64,000 nt of DNA from Candidatus Defluviibacillus avedoerensis (GCA_016703665.1 JADJBS010000001.1:62001-126000); one strand, 5' to 3'; shown: positions 8,218 to 16,880, counted from the first letter of the stretch. Made by a program: numbers and translations. The notes: a model not told the origin generated them from the letters alone.

Positions 8218-9247
8218 TCAACCCTTCAGGCCCACAGAGGCGATCTTCAATATCTCGTCTGTGGAAACTCCGCACAGGCACAGTGAACCCACCATCTGGC
8301 CTGATGCGCCGAGCATGTGTCTTTGTGGGTCACTGCCAACGCCAGTGATCACAGTGGTGGCGACACCCATTTCTTTGAGGCGATTGGCCAGCGGTGTTTG
8401 GGTGGACCAGGGAACACTGGTGTCCATCGGGTCACCCAGCACAAAAACCCGCAGCTGCGGATGGAAATGGCTGGACGACTGGAGCATGTCCACAGGCTCG
8501 TACGACTTGGTGCTGCCGGTCAAATCGGTGGTTCGGCCCATGAGGCGCCACCGCAGCTTCGGTGAAGAAACCGATGATGTCGGTACCGCACACAAGATGT
8601 CGTCTCGCCAGGCCAGCAAGGCTGGCCACAATGTGGCCGCCGCCGCTGAGCCCGACCAGCGAATAGTTCGCAACAGCATGCCGGGCTTTGATCTGGTCGA
8701 GTGCGGCCGACATCAGGCGTGACTCGCCTGCTTCGCGCCGGAGCTTGTGCTCACCCGATGAGCCAAATATCCCCGGCCTCGATAACAGGACCACAGGGAC
8801 TTTCACCCGTGCGTAGATACCCTCGGCGATGAGTTGCATGGAGGCGGGGCTTCTCTTGGCGTAGTCAGCATCTGGCGAATCAAAAACCAACTGGTCACCC
8901 GGGATGTAAACCAAGACATTCGATGGCTTGGCTGACCCCTCCAGGCCAGCCATCCAATACCGTATGCACTCTTCGCCATGGTGTTCAGTGCGTGCCCAAA
9001 CCGCATGGGTCACTTGCGAACAGTGTGCAGGGCTTGCCTGCATACCCTTGACGAGGCCCTCGGAAGTGAAGTTGTCATTGCCCACCTGAAACGGGACCCG
9101 CTGGGCAAGGGCGAGTGTGCTGGACAGGATGAGCGCACCCAGGGTCACAATAAGGTGATACCAAGCGACAGGAAAACACACTGAATCCGCTTGAGCTTGC
9201 GCAAATTGCAGGCGGGTGTTGAGAATGAGATACCTGAACTGGCTCAT
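8218..9247 (-). pseudogene. Exported alpha/beta hydrolase, frameshifted near 8545
   Basis: From MSQFRYLILN at 9247 the product has a hydrophobic export segment (VTLGALILSSTLALAQ). It continues as an alpha/beta hydrolase, with VVLLSRPGIFGSSGEHK and the nucleophile elbow VGLSGGGH. After GFFTEAAVA the frame breaks. The remaining fold continues in another minus-strand frame as LMGRTTDLTGSTKSYEP, then VLGDPMDTSVPW (likely acid residue) and DPQRHML (likely catalytic histidine), ending at 8218. The span is 3n+1, so one extra base would explain it. Without correction the enzyme lacks two triad residues. The substrate is unknown. Confidence 0.7.
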
Positions 9248-9369
9248 TTGTGCTCGCTGAAAGTTGAAAGTACATGGGTTTGAAAAGCCTGCGCGCAAGG
9301 CAAAATCGCAATTACCCAGACCGTGTCTGGTTTTCTGCAGACACCCCATTATTTTCAAGGACCTGAGCC

Positions 9370-10359
9370 ATGTTGATTTCCCGCCGTCGCTTTTCCACCT
9401 GTCTGTTGGGCGCAGCAAGCGCTACCTTGGCCGCACCCTGGGTGCATGCGCAGAGCCACACGCTGCGCATCTTGGTGGGTTTTCCACCGGGTGGCGGCAC
9501 CGACGCCATTGCCCGAATGCTGGGCGACAAACTCAAGGACGAACTGGGCAGTCCGGTCATTGTGGAGAACAAGCCCGGTGCAGGCGGCCAACTGGCGGCA
9601 CAGGCACTGAAGGCAGCCACGCCTGATGGGCACACGCTGTTCTTGACCCACGACCACACGGTGTCAATTTTGCCCCTGGTCACCAAGAACCCGGGCTTTG
9701 ACCCCGCACAAGACTTTGTGGCCGTGGCAGGTTTTGCCAGCTTTGTGAACTGCTTTGCCGTGTCGGGCGGCACGCCCGTCAAAAGCTTTGCCGACTACCT
9801 GAAATGGGTACAGGACGGTGGTGACAAAGCTGGCAAGGGCAAGAGCGCGGTCGGCGTGCCTGCACCGGCATCTACGCCCGAGTTTTTGGTCAAGCTGGTG
9901 GCCGAGCGCTTCAAGCTGGACTTGGTGGCTGCACCCTACCGGGGCAGCGCGCCGATGATGGCCGACATGCTGGGCAACCAGATTGCGGCGGGGGTGGCTT
10001 CCATACCCGACTTCATTGAGAACCACCGCGCGGGCAAGCTGCACATTGTGGGCGTACTCGGCTCCAAACGACAGGCAGCGCTGCCGGATGTGCCCACCTT
10101 CAGCGAACTGGGCCTGAGTGGTTTTGAAGACCAACCCTACTACGGCTTGTTTGCGCCCAAAGGCACACCTCAAACGGCCATCGATACCGTGGGGGCTGCG
10201 CTGAACAAGGTACTCGCGCAAAAGGGCATTCACGACAGCCTGAGTGCCATGGGCTTGACAGTCGGCTACATGACGCAAAACCAGTTGGCTGCACGCGAGA
10301 AGGCCTATACCCAGGTGTGGACGCGCATCGTCAAGGACAAGGGCTTTGCCCAGCCTTGA
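9370..10359 (+). CDS. Bug/TctC-family periplasmic solute-binding protein, Tat-type signal
   Basis: This 329-residue paralogue of the protein at 6346 begins MLISRRRFSTCLLGAAS, a twin-arginine-like signal, cut near WVHAQ|SHT. ILVGFPPGGGTDAIARMLGD, VIVENKPGAGGQLAAQALKA and YRGSAPMMADMLGNQIAAG are the family hallmarks. It stands alone between the broken hydrolase (divergent) and a convergent VOC gene, with no TctA/TctB partners. The ligand is probably a carboxylate. Regulation is not evident, though the 120-base gap to the hydrolase gene can hold divergent promoters. Confidence 0.9.
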   Translation: MLISRRRFSTCLLGAASATLAAPWVHAQSHTLRILVGFPPGGGTDAIARMLGDKLKDELGSPVIVENKPGAGGQLAAQALKAATPDGHTLFLTHDHTVSILPLVTKNPGFDPAQDFVAVAGFASFVNCFAVSGGTPVKSFADYLKWVQDGGDKAGKGKSAVGVPAPASTPEFLVKLVAERFKLDLVAAPYRGSAPMMADMLGNQIAAGVASIPDFIENHRAGKLHIVGVLGSKRQAALPDVPTFSELGLSGFEDQPYYGLFAPKGTPQTAIDTVGAALNKVLAQKGIHDSLSAMGLTVGYMTQNQLAAREKAYTQVWTRIVKDKGFAQP

Positions 10360-10369
10360 CCAAGCTTTG

Positions 10370-10741
10370 TCATTCTTTGTTGGCGGCAAACACGCGCAGG
10401 CGGTGGGCGTCGGGGTCGGTCGCCACAAAGGTGTAGCCAAAATCCATGGGCGTGGGTGCCTGAATCACGGGCAGGCCCAGGGCCATCCAGCGCTCAAAGG
10501 TCGCATTCACCTCGTTCACGCTGTCCAGTGCGATGGCCACTTCTGCCCCTCCACCGCCTGCGCTGGCGGTGGGCTCCACCGTGTGGCGCGACCACAGGCC
10601 AAGCATCACGCCAGATTCCAATGCAAACATGGCAAATGTGGGTGATGCCTCGATGGCCGGGCGGCCCAGCAGTTGGGCGTAAAACGCGGCACTGGCTTGG
10701 GGGTCATTGACATAGAGGATGAAGAAGTTGGGGTGTTGCAT
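10370..10741 (-). CDS. VOC (glyoxalase/bleomycin-resistance fold) family protein
   Basis: The 123-residue single-domain protein shows the paired beta-alpha-beta-beta-beta units of the vicinal oxygen chelate superfamily. ILYVNDPQASAAFYAQLLG at the N-terminus and DPDAHRLRVF at the C-terminus are characteristic. Members range from glyoxalases and dioxygenases to antibiotic-binding proteins, and the substrate cannot be inferred here. The usual C-terminal metal-ligand position (E/H before the last strand) is not obvious, so a binding rather than catalytic role is possible. It is convergent with the Bug gene, 10 bases away. Confidence 0.8.
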   Translation of the reverse strand: MQHPNFFILYVNDPQASAAFYAQLLGRPAIEASPTFAMFALESGVMLGLWSRHTVEPTASAGGGGAEVAIALDSVNEVNATFERWMALGLPVIQAPTPMDFGYTFVATDPDAHRLRVFAANKE

Positions 10742-10816
10742 GTGAGGCTCCGTTAAGTTGAGACCTGATGCTAAAAAGCACTGCTGTCAAAATCTGTCAG
10801 GAGTGATTGACCCCCC

Positions 10817-11602
10817 ATGACTGACTCAGCCCCCATCCAGCTCGGTCGCACCCACGCACGCCGCCTGCGTGAGGTGTATCGCTCGGCTGGCTGGCCTTGG
10901 CAGGATGTGCTGGAGGTCGAGCTACTGGCCGCCGGACTGCTGGAGCGCCAACGCAGCCCGCAGGGGCAAGAGACAGTGCGCGTGACCGATGCAGGGTTGG
11001 CACACATTGCGCTAGCCGCAGCGGTAAACCGTCAAGCCAAATCAGCCCACGATGCCTTGGTGGACGCTGTGGCCCAAGCCCTGGTGCGCGATGGTCGCCT
11101 GGTATGGACAGCCTTGAGCCTGCGAGCTAGGCTGGACCCGACTGAGCCGGGCGGCAAAGCCCGCTGGAAACTGTGCGAGCCCGATGTGTTCTCGATCCGC
11201 AACAGCAGCGTGCAGGGCTACCTGGAGCCCGTGGTGCATGAGATCAAGGTCAGCCGTGCGGATTTTCTGGGTGACCTCAAACGCCCCGACAAACGCCAAG
11301 CCTACCTGGACATTGGCGGGCAATGCTGGTATGTGCTGGGCTGCAGTGCCAGGGGTTTGCCCATTGCACACGCCGATGAAGTGCCACACGAATGTGGCGT
11401 GATGCTGTGGCAAGAGCAGCGCTTGCACGTGCTGCGCATGGCACCCAAGCGATCGGTACCAGCCCTGCCCTTTGCGTTGTGGATGGCGCTGGCCAAGGCC
11501 ACACCCTTGCCCGGGTATACCCAGGCTGCAGTGGAATGGGCCGACCAGGCCATGCTGACCGACGCGATGCACCAAAACCCGCCCGTTTTTGACTCAAAAT
11601 AG
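10817..11602 (+). CDS. Winged-helix plus PD-(D/E)XK nuclease-fold protein (MmcB-like)
   Basis: The 261-residue product has an N-terminal winged-helix-like half (residues ~15-68, RLREVYRSAG to VTDAGLAHIA). A restriction-nuclease-like half follows, with PD at 122-123, and E142 and K144 in VVHEIKVSRADFLGDLK. EIKVSRADF is typical of the MmcB family, linked to DNA repair and natural competence. Fusion to a helix-turn-helix domain is notable. The gene lies 60 bases before queC on the same strand. Its TAG stop is supplied by the AT-rich short repeat at 11595. The nuclease call rests on motif spacing, so it is moderate. Confidence 0.6.
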   Translation: MTDSAPIQLGRTHARRLREVYRSAGWPWQDVLEVELLAAGLLERQRSPQGQETVRVTDAGLAHIALAAAVNRQAKSAHDALVDAVAQALVRDGRLVWTALSLRARLDPTEPGGKARWKLCEPDVFSIRNSSVQGYLEPVVHEIKVSRADFLGDLKRPDKRQAYLDIGGQCWYVLGCSARGLPIAHADEVPHECGVMLWQEQRLHVLRMAPKRSVPALPFALWMALAKATPLPGYTQAAVEWADQAMLTDAMHQNPPVFDSK

Positions 11603-11647
11603 GCGTTACGACAATATTTACGGGTATTGTTTGCTATTATTTTTGCA
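11595..11647 (+). repeat. AT-rich short repeat, copy 2
   Basis: CAAAATAGGCGTT at the left and TTTGCTATTATTTTTGCA at the right match the copy at 8109-8161. The middle carries the dyad ACAATA...TATTGT. As in that copy, the TAG near the left end terminates the preceding gene. It occupies nearly all of the gap before queC, so any queC promoter lies in or next to it. Confidence 0.6.
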
Positions 11648-11663
11648 ACACAACAATCTCACT

Positions 11664-12371
11664 ATGCACAATAAAGCACTTGTTCTCTTCTCCGGTGGCC
11701 AGGACTCCACCACCTGCCTGGCCTGGGCGCTGGAGCGCTACACCCATGTGGAAACCATTGGCTTTGACTATGGCCAACGCCACTTGGTGGAGTTGGCCTG
11801 TCGGCAGACCGTGCTGGACAAGTTCCGCACCGAATACCCGCAGTGGGGCGCGGGGCTGGGTGAGGATCACATGCTGGATTTGCGCCTGCTGGCCCAGATC
11901 AGTGACACCGCCATGACAAATGATCGCGCCATCGTGATGGAGAAGAATGGCCTGCCCAACACCTTTGTGCCGGGGCGCAACCTGCTGTTCATGACCTTTG
12001 CTGCAGCAGTGGCCTACCGGCGCGGCATCACGGTGCTGGTGGGTGGAATGTGCGAGACCGATTACTCCGGCTACCCAGATTGCCGCGACGACACGCTCAA
12101 GGCTTTGCAGGTCACCCTGGGGCTGGGCATGGCCCAGCGCTTTGTGATCGAAACCCCGCTGATGTGGATCGACAAAGCCCAGACCTGGGCCATGGCCGAC
12201 AAGCTGGGTGGCGATTCGCTGGTTGATCTGATCCGTGAGGATACGCACACCTGCTACCTGGGTGACCGCTCACACAAACATGACTGGGGCTATGGCTGCG
12301 GCCAGTGCCCCGCTTGCCAGTTGCGTGCCAAGGGCTACGGCGAATACCTGGACGGCAAACTGATGCGCTGA
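11664..12371 (+). CDS. queC: 7-cyano-7-deazaguanine synthase QueC
   Basis: QueC converts 7-carboxy-7-deazaguanine to preQ0 using ATP and ammonia, in queuosine tRNA modification. The 235-residue product starts MHNKALVLFSGGQDSTT with the PP-loop ATP motif at residues ~9-16. It ends with a zinc site, in which one Cys of DTHTCYLGDRS is followed by CGQCPAC. ETDYSGYPDCRDDT is also conserved. The upstream in-frame ATG at 11589 was rejected because it would lie in the repeat and add residues lacking family character. No queD/E/F is nearby, and I found no preQ1-riboswitch-like element. Confidence 0.95.
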   Translation: MHNKALVLFSGGQDSTTCLAWALERYTHVETIGFDYGQRHLVELACRQTVLDKFRTEYPQWGAGLGEDHMLDLRLLAQISDTAMTNDRAIVMEKNGLPNTFVPGRNLLFMTFAAAVAYRRGITVLVGGMCETDYSGYPDCRDDTLKALQVTLGLGMAQRFVIETPLMWIDKAQTWAMADKLGGDSLVDLIREDTHTCYLGDRSHKHDWGYGCGQCPACQLRAKGYGEYLDGKLMR

Positions 12372-12482
12372 AAAATTACAGCGAGGCAACAAAACGCCTG
12401 TCGCGCTTGGGTCAACCCTAGGTGAGTCAGAGGCTTGCGCGGCCTAAACTTCTCACATACAACATTCAGGAGAAACCGCGTG

Positions 12483-13430
12483 ATGAAAAAGCTCTTCATT
12501 TTGTCTGTGCTTGCCAGTGCATCCCAGTTGGCAATGGCGCAGGATGCTTGTTCCAATCAAGGTGATCTGGACAAACTGTATTGCGACGCGAACAAGGATT
12601 TGCTGGCTGACACGCCGACCGATCCTGCCAAACTCAAAGACCCATCGACCATCGTCTTCACTTACACCCCTGTCGAAGATCCTGCCAAGTACGAAAACGT
12701 ATTCAAGCCGTTCACCGATTACCTGGGCCAGTGCCTGGCAAAAAAGGTCATCTTCTATCAAGTCCAGAACAATGCAGCTGAAATCGAAGCCATGCGCTCG
12801 GGCCGCTTGCACGTGGCAGGCTTCTCCACTGGTCCGACGGTTTTTGCGGTCAACAAGGCGGGCGCGATTCCGTTTGCCGTCAAAGGCGACGCCAAGGGCT
12901 TTCAGGGTTACAACCTGATCACCATCGTCAAGGCCTCCAGCCCCTACAAGACCGTGGCAGACCTCAAGGGCAAGAAGGTGGCGCACACGGCACCTTCCAG
13001 CAATTCGGGCCACCTGGCACCGGTTGCGCTGCTGCCAGCTCAGGGCCTGACCCCGGGCAAAGATTACGAGATCAAGTTCTCCGGCAAGCACGATCAGTCC
13101 GTAATGGGCGTGAACACAGGCGACTACGACGCAGCCCACGTGGCCAGCGATGTGTTTGACCGCATGGGCGACCGGGGCCAGATCAAAGAAGCCGACTTCC
13201 GTGTGATCTACCGCAGCCAGCGTTTCCCCACCAGCAGCTTTGCACACGCACACGACCTGAAGCCCGAACTGGCAGCCAAGCTGGTCAAATGCTTTGCCGA
13301 CTTCCGCTACCCGGCAGAGATGCAAAAGAACTTTGACGGCGCCGACCGCTTTGTAAGCATCAACTACGCCAAGGACTGGGACGTGGTGCGCACGGTGGAC
13401 AAGGCTGCCGAATCTGCCGCCAAGAAATGA
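12483..13430 (+). CDS. phnD: Phosphonate/phosphite ABC transporter substrate-binding protein PhnD
   Basis: The 315-residue protein has a clear signal peptide (MKKLFILSVLASASQLAMAQ). VFTYTPVEDPAKYENVFKPF, the ligand loop VAHTAPSSNSGHLAP and HDQSVMGVNTGDYDAAHVAS are PhnD-like. It binds phosphonate or phosphite in the periplasm and delivers it to PhnC/PhnE. The ATG follows a good ribosome site (AGGAG), with a GTG one codon upstream as an alternative. It is the first gene of a tight four-gene operon. The preceding ~110 bases hold the promoter; no convincing Pho box was found. Confidence 0.92.
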   Translation: MKKLFILSVLASASQLAMAQDACSNQGDLDKLYCDANKDLLADTPTDPAKLKDPSTIVFTYTPVEDPAKYENVFKPFTDYLGQCLAKKVIFYQVQNNAAEIEAMRSGRLHVAGFSTGPTVFAVNKAGAIPFAVKGDAKGFQGYNLITIVKASSPYKTVADLKGKKVAHTAPSSNSGHLAPVALLPAQGLTPGKDYEIKFSGKHDQSVMGVNTGDYDAAHVASDVFDRMGDRGQIKEADFRVIYRSQRFPTSSFAHAHDLKPELAAKLVKCFADFRYPAEMQKNFDGADRFVSINYAKDWDVVRTVDKAAESAAKK

Positions 13431-14188
13431 CGGCCAAGCTGGAGATCAAAGGCCTGGTGAAGGAATATGTGCCGGGCAAACCGGTGCTGCGCGGCATCAA
13501 CCTCAGTTTTGAGGGTGCTGCGCTCACCGCCATCATCGGGCCCAGTGGCACGGGCAAGAGCACGTTGATCCGCTGCATCAACCGCCTGGTGGAACCCAGC
13601 AGCGGCGCGGTGCTGCTGGATGGCGAAGACCTGGTCAAACTGCAAGGCGACGCGCTGCGCCAGATGCGTTCACGCATTGGCATGGTGTTCCAGGAGTACA
13701 ACTTGGTGGAACGCCTGACGGTGATGGAAAACCTGCTGACCGGCGTGCTGGGCAAGACGCCTGCATGGAAGGCCTGGCTGCGCAAGTTTGACCAGGCAGA
13801 TATCCAGCGCGCCTGGGAGATGCTGGGCGTGGTGGGCTTGCAAGACTTTGCCCACGCCAGGGCGGATTCACTCTCAGGCGGACAGCGCCAGCGCGTGGGC
13901 ATCTCACGTGCGGTGATGCAACACCCGGCCGTGCTGCTGGCAGATGAGCCCACGAGTTCACTGGATCCCAAGACTTCGGTGGAGATCATGGAACTGCTCA
14001 AACGCGTGGGGCAGACCAAGCAGATACCGGTGATCGTCAACATGCATGATGTTGAGTTGGCCAAACGCTTTGCCGACCGCATTGTGGGCATGAGTGGCGG
14101 CCACGTGGTGTACGACGGCAGCGGCGAAGGCCTGACCGATGAGGTGTTGAAATCCATCTACGGTGGTGCATCGTGGCTGGCACACTGA
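13427..14188 (+). CDS. phnC: Phosphonate ABC transporter ATP-binding protein PhnC
   Basis: The 253-residue ATPase has Walker A GPSGTGKST at about residue 38, the LSGGQRQRVGISRA signature, Walker B VLLADEPTSSLD and the switch histidine in NMHDVELA. It powers uptake of the phosphorus compound captured by PhnD. Its ATG overlaps the phnD stop (ATGA), and its 3' end overlaps the next gene by 16 bases, so translation is likely coupled. Confidence 0.93.
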   Translation: MTAKLEIKGLVKEYVPGKPVLRGINLSFEGAALTAIIGPSGTGKSTLIRCINRLVEPSSGAVLLDGEDLVKLQGDALRQMRSRIGMVFQEYNLVERLTVMENLLTGVLGKTPAWKAWLRKFDQADIQRAWEMLGVVGLQDFAHARADSLSGGQRQRVGISRAVMQHPAVLLADEPTSSLDPKTSVEIMELLKRVGQTKQIPVIVNMHDVELAKRFADRIVGMSGGHVVYDGSGEGLTDEVLKSIYGGASWLAH

Positions 14189-14976
14189 ACACATCTGCCC
14201 CCGCCACACTGCGCCCCTTTGCCATAGGCACGGCGCAACGCTGGGGCTGGCTGATCTTGGCCCTGATTTTTGTCTGGGCGGCCAGCCGCATCGACATCAC
14301 CTGGGCACGCTTTGTGTTGGGGCTGGACGGTGCGTCCAAGTTTGTGCACCGCATGCTGCCGCCCATCTTCAACCCGAGAGACGAGTTGATCAAAGGCATG
14401 TGGGAGAGCGTGCAGATTGCCATTCTGGCCTCTGCTGCGGGCGTGATTCTGTCGCTGCCCGTGGGCCTGCTGGCAGCGCGCAACATGATGCCTGCCTGGG
14501 TGACTTGGCCAGCGCGTTTGCTCATCACTGTGTGCCGTACTTTTCACCCCGTGATCGTGGCCATTGTGTTTGTGAAGGCGGTCGGCTTTGGCGCATTGGC
14601 CGGCATTCTGGCGTTGACGGTGGCGTCAGTTGGCTTCCTGGGCAAGCTTTTTGCCGAAGCAATTGAAGAAATCTCGATGAAGCAGATCGAGGCGGTACGT
14701 GCCACGGGGGCGAGCTTTGCCAATGTGATCACCTTTGCGGTGGTGCCGCAGGTGATCTTCCGCTTCATTGGCTTTATCGCCTATGAGCTGGACAGCAATT
14801 TGCGCAACTCCACCATGGTGGGCATCGTGGGCGCAGGCGGCATTGGCGGCACGCTGTTCTCGGCCTTCCAGCGCTTTGACTATGACTTTGTGTTGGGTAT
14901 CGTGCTGTGCATCATCGTGCTGATCATGCTGGGCGAGCTGGCGCAGGTGGGCGTCAAGAAAGTGTTCAAGCAATGA
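14173..14976 (+). CDS. phnE: Phosphonate ABC transporter permease PhnE (first copy)
   Basis: The 267-residue membrane protein has a cytoplasmic N-terminus, several hydrophobic segments from about residue 20, and the permease coupling motif region EEISMKQIEAVRATGAS at about residues 160-176. GIVGAGGIGGTLFSAF near the C-terminus is a PhnE hallmark. With the second PhnE it forms the inner-membrane channel. It overlaps phnC at its start and the next permease at its stop. Confidence 0.92.
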   Translation: MAGTLNTSAPATLRPFAIGTAQRWGWLILALIFVWAASRIDITWARFVLGLDGASKFVHRMLPPIFNPRDELIKGMWESVQIAILASAAGVILSLPVGLLAARNMMPAWVTWPARLLITVCRTFHPVIVAIVFVKAVGFGALAGILALTVASVGFLGKLFAEAIEEISMKQIEAVRATGASFANVITFAVVPQVIFRFIGFIAYELDSNLRNSTMVGIVGAGGIGGTLFSAFQRFDYDFVLGIVLCIIVLIMLGELAQVGVKKVFKQ

Positions 14977-15806
14977 GTGGCTCCGCAACATCAACAGCAA
15001 GTTACCACTGGGAGCGCTTCAGCACGGTGGAGCGCCTGCAACGCTTCGTGGTTTACCTGGCCTGTGTGATCGCCATCGTCGTGTCGTTCAAGGCGGTGGA
15101 CGTGATCCCCGAGTTTTTGGCCGATGCCCCCGCACAGATGAAAGACCTGCTGGTGAGGATGTGGCCGATCGAGTGGGACTTTTATTACACGGCCCAGTCG
15201 GTGGGCGCGCAAACTGTGCACCAGGCCTTGATGGATTCGCTGGCGATTGCCTTTTTGGCCACCGCCTTGGGGTTGATCCTGGCCACGCCGATTGGTTTTT
15301 TGGCGGCGCGCAACATCAACAAAATCTGGTGGCTCAATGCCATAGCGCGCTTCATCTTGGTGGCCACACGCAGCATCTCCACCTTGTTGTGGGCGCTGTT
15401 CTTTGTCGCCATGTTTGGCCCCGGGGCCTTGGCGGGCACCTGCGCGATTGCGTTTCACTCGATTGGCTTTTTGGGCAAGATGCTGAGCGAGGCGCTGGAA
15501 GAAAGCAACCAGGGCAGCATCGAAGCCCTGGTTGCCACCGGTGCGCCTTGGTACAGCCGCATCCTGTACGGTTACTGGCCTCAGGTGCAGCCCGCGTTTG
15601 TGAGCATTGCGCTGTTCCGCTGGGACATCAATGTGCGCGAATCCGCCGTGCTCGGGCTGGTCGGCGCAGGCGGTATCGGCATGGTGCTGAATTCCGCCAT
15701 CGACGTGTTCGAGTGGGACCGCGTGGCGCTGGTGCTGCTGGTGATTCTGGTGGTGGTGATGGCAGCCGAGGTCGTGGCGACGCAGTTGCGCAAGCGCTTA
15801 ATTTAA
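14973..15806 (+). CDS. phnE: Phosphonate ABC transporter permease PhnE (second copy)
   Basis: This 277-residue paralogue of the preceding permease starts MSGSATSTAS by an ATGA overlap. ATPIGFLAARNINKIWW, the coupling loop EALEESNQGSIEALVATGAP and LGLVGAGGIGMVLNSAI are typical. A heterodimeric PhnE pair is common in proteobacterial phosphonate/phosphite importers. The operon ends here, and no C-P lyase (phnG-M), phosphonatase or phosphite dehydrogenase gene follows. The compound imported is therefore used elsewhere in the genome. Confidence 0.92.
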   Translation: MSGSATSTASYHWERFSTVERLQRFVVYLACVIAIVVSFKAVDVIPEFLADAPAQMKDLLVRMWPIEWDFYYTAQSVGAQTVHQALMDSLAIAFLATALGLILATPIGFLAARNINKIWWLNAIARFILVATRSISTLLWALFFVAMFGPGALAGTCAIAFHSIGFLGKMLSEALEESNQGSIEALVATGAPWYSRILYGYWPQVQPAFVSIALFRWDINVRESAVLGLVGAGGIGMVLNSAIDVFEWDRVALVLLVILVVVMAAEVVATQLRKRLI

Positions 15807-15827
15807 CGCCCGCTGGAGGTAGCGGTT

Positions 15828-16247
15828 CTATCGATTCCACGGATTGATGACCATCAGGCCTAACCCGTCAAAGTCTTTTTCATTTCGCGTGACCAAACTT
15901 GCGCCATGTGCCAAGCAAATGGCGGCGATCTGGGCGTCAGCCATGGCGATCGGGCGACCAGTCCGCTCGCGCTGTGCAACCAATTCTGCGTAAATAGACG
16001 CGGCGGCAAGGTCATAGGCAAGCACTTGCCCTGCAAAATCCTGCTCCAACATGGCTGCGACATTGTGAGCAAGCTGTTGCTTGCGCCCCCCCTCTGGCAA
16101 ACGGGCGACTCCAAACATCAATTCTGCGGCTACCACAGCTGTTAACCAAAGTTCCGACGATGGCTGCGCGTCCAGCCAGTTCAGCACAGCGGACTCGGGC
16201 GCTGCACGCATCAGTTCAGACACCACGTTGGTGTCTAACACCATCAC
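15828..16247 (-). CDS. PIN-domain toxin, FitB/VapC type
   Basis: The product of about 138 residues starts at a GTG (16247) or the overlapping ATG (16244): MVLDTNVVSELMRAAP. The acidic PIN-domain residues are visible: D in VLDTN, E in VAAELMFGVARLPEG, D in IAMADAQIAAICLAHG and D near RNEKDFDGLGL. PIN toxins are Mg-dependent ribonucleases. The N-terminal SELMR and the VNPW-like end (VINPWNR) favour the FitB branch. The start overlaps the antitoxin stop, the standard toxin-antitoxin arrangement. Confidence 0.9.
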   Translation of the reverse strand: MMVLDTNVVSELMRAAPESAVLNWLDAQPSSELWLTAVVAAELMFGVARLPEGGRKQQLAHNVAAMLEQDFAGQVLAYDLAAASIYAELVAQRERTGRPIAMADAQIAAICLAHGASLVTRNEKDFDGLGLMVINPWNR

Positions 16248-16501
16248 GGGGTTTCACCCTCAGTCAAACTGGCCGCGCGTGGCGTGTCTGCTCTATCGGG
16301 CAAGATCAAGTCCATGTCACCCAGGGCAGCAAATCGTGCGTGAACCCGGCTGCCCACGCCTTTGGTGACCGTAGTCTGGTTCAACACCGTACGCAAAATG
16401 CTGCGCACTTCTTCTTCCATAGAGCGGCCATGGGCAGCGGCGGCCATGCGCAGTTTGTCTTTGATGACCGGTTCGATGTTACGAATGGTCAATGTGCTCA
16501 T
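16244..16501 (-). CDS. FitA/VapB-type ribbon-helix-helix antitoxin
   Basis: The 85-residue protein (start MSTLTIRNIEP at 16501) carries an N-terminal ribbon-helix-helix: STLTIRNIEPVIKDKLRMAA followed by AHGRSMEEEVRSILRTVL. This is the FitA-like DNA-binding dimer domain. The C-terminal ~35 residues should wrap the toxin. FitA-type antitoxins bind a palindromic operator upstream of their own gene, and such a site is visible 37-53 bases upstream. The upstream in-frame Met (16516) is less likely because no better ribosome site precedes it. Confidence 0.9.
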   Translation of the reverse strand: MSTLTIRNIEPVIKDKLRMAAAAHGRSMEEEVRSILRTVLNQTTVTKGVGSRVHARFAALGDMDLILPDRADTPRAASLTEGETP

Positions 16502-16537
16502 TGGTCTGCATTTCATGCGCTAAATTTGCGCTCTCAA

Positions 16538-16554
16538 TGCTAGCAATGCTAGCA
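16538..16554. promoter_or_regulatory. Tandem palindromic operator of the FitAB-like pair
   Basis: Two perfect 8-bp palindromes, TGCTAGCA and TGCTAGCA, are separated by one base. They resemble the TGCTATCA/TGATAGCA half-sites bound by Neisseria FitAB. They lie just upstream of the antitoxin gene, where autoregulation would act. The low-quality poly-G block starts only 25 bases further out, so the rest of the promoter may be corrupted. Confidence 0.6.
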
Positions 16555-16578
16555 CATTGAAGGTTTACCTCTGGGCAA

Positions 16579-16665
<87 letters not shown>

Positions 16666-16880
16666 CGGGTCTGCCCGCGCCCACGCGTCCCGGTGGGTCA
16701 CTGCTGATGCGGATGGCGGTTGGTGCCGGCCTTGCGCCCCGTTGCCCGCTCCCTGGGGGTGGGTCCCTAGCGCGATCCTTTCCCTGTCGCCCCCGGGGTT
16801 TACGTCCCGGGGGCGTCGCGCCTCGCGCGGGTGGGCCGCCTGGCGGGCTGTCACCTGCGTTCCGTTTGCGCGGCGCCGGG
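16666..16880. other. Abnormally GC-rich, low-complexity segment next to the poly-G run
   Basis: This stretch is dominated by G/C blocks such as CCCCCGGGG and GCGCGGCGCC, with no homology-like protein in any frame. It replaces the expected continuation of the M20 amidohydrolase gene. Together with the poly-G run it looks like degraded read-end sequence. A natural origin cannot be excluded. Confidence 0.55.

Noticed and set aside
11603..11663. Possible preQ1 riboswitch upstream of queC
   Set aside because: The gap is mostly the AT-rich repeat, and no preQ1-I/II-like stem and A-rich tail could be found.
12372..12482. Pho box upstream of phnD
   Set aside because: CTGTCGCGCTTGGGTCA has a loosely similar spacing but too many mismatches to call.
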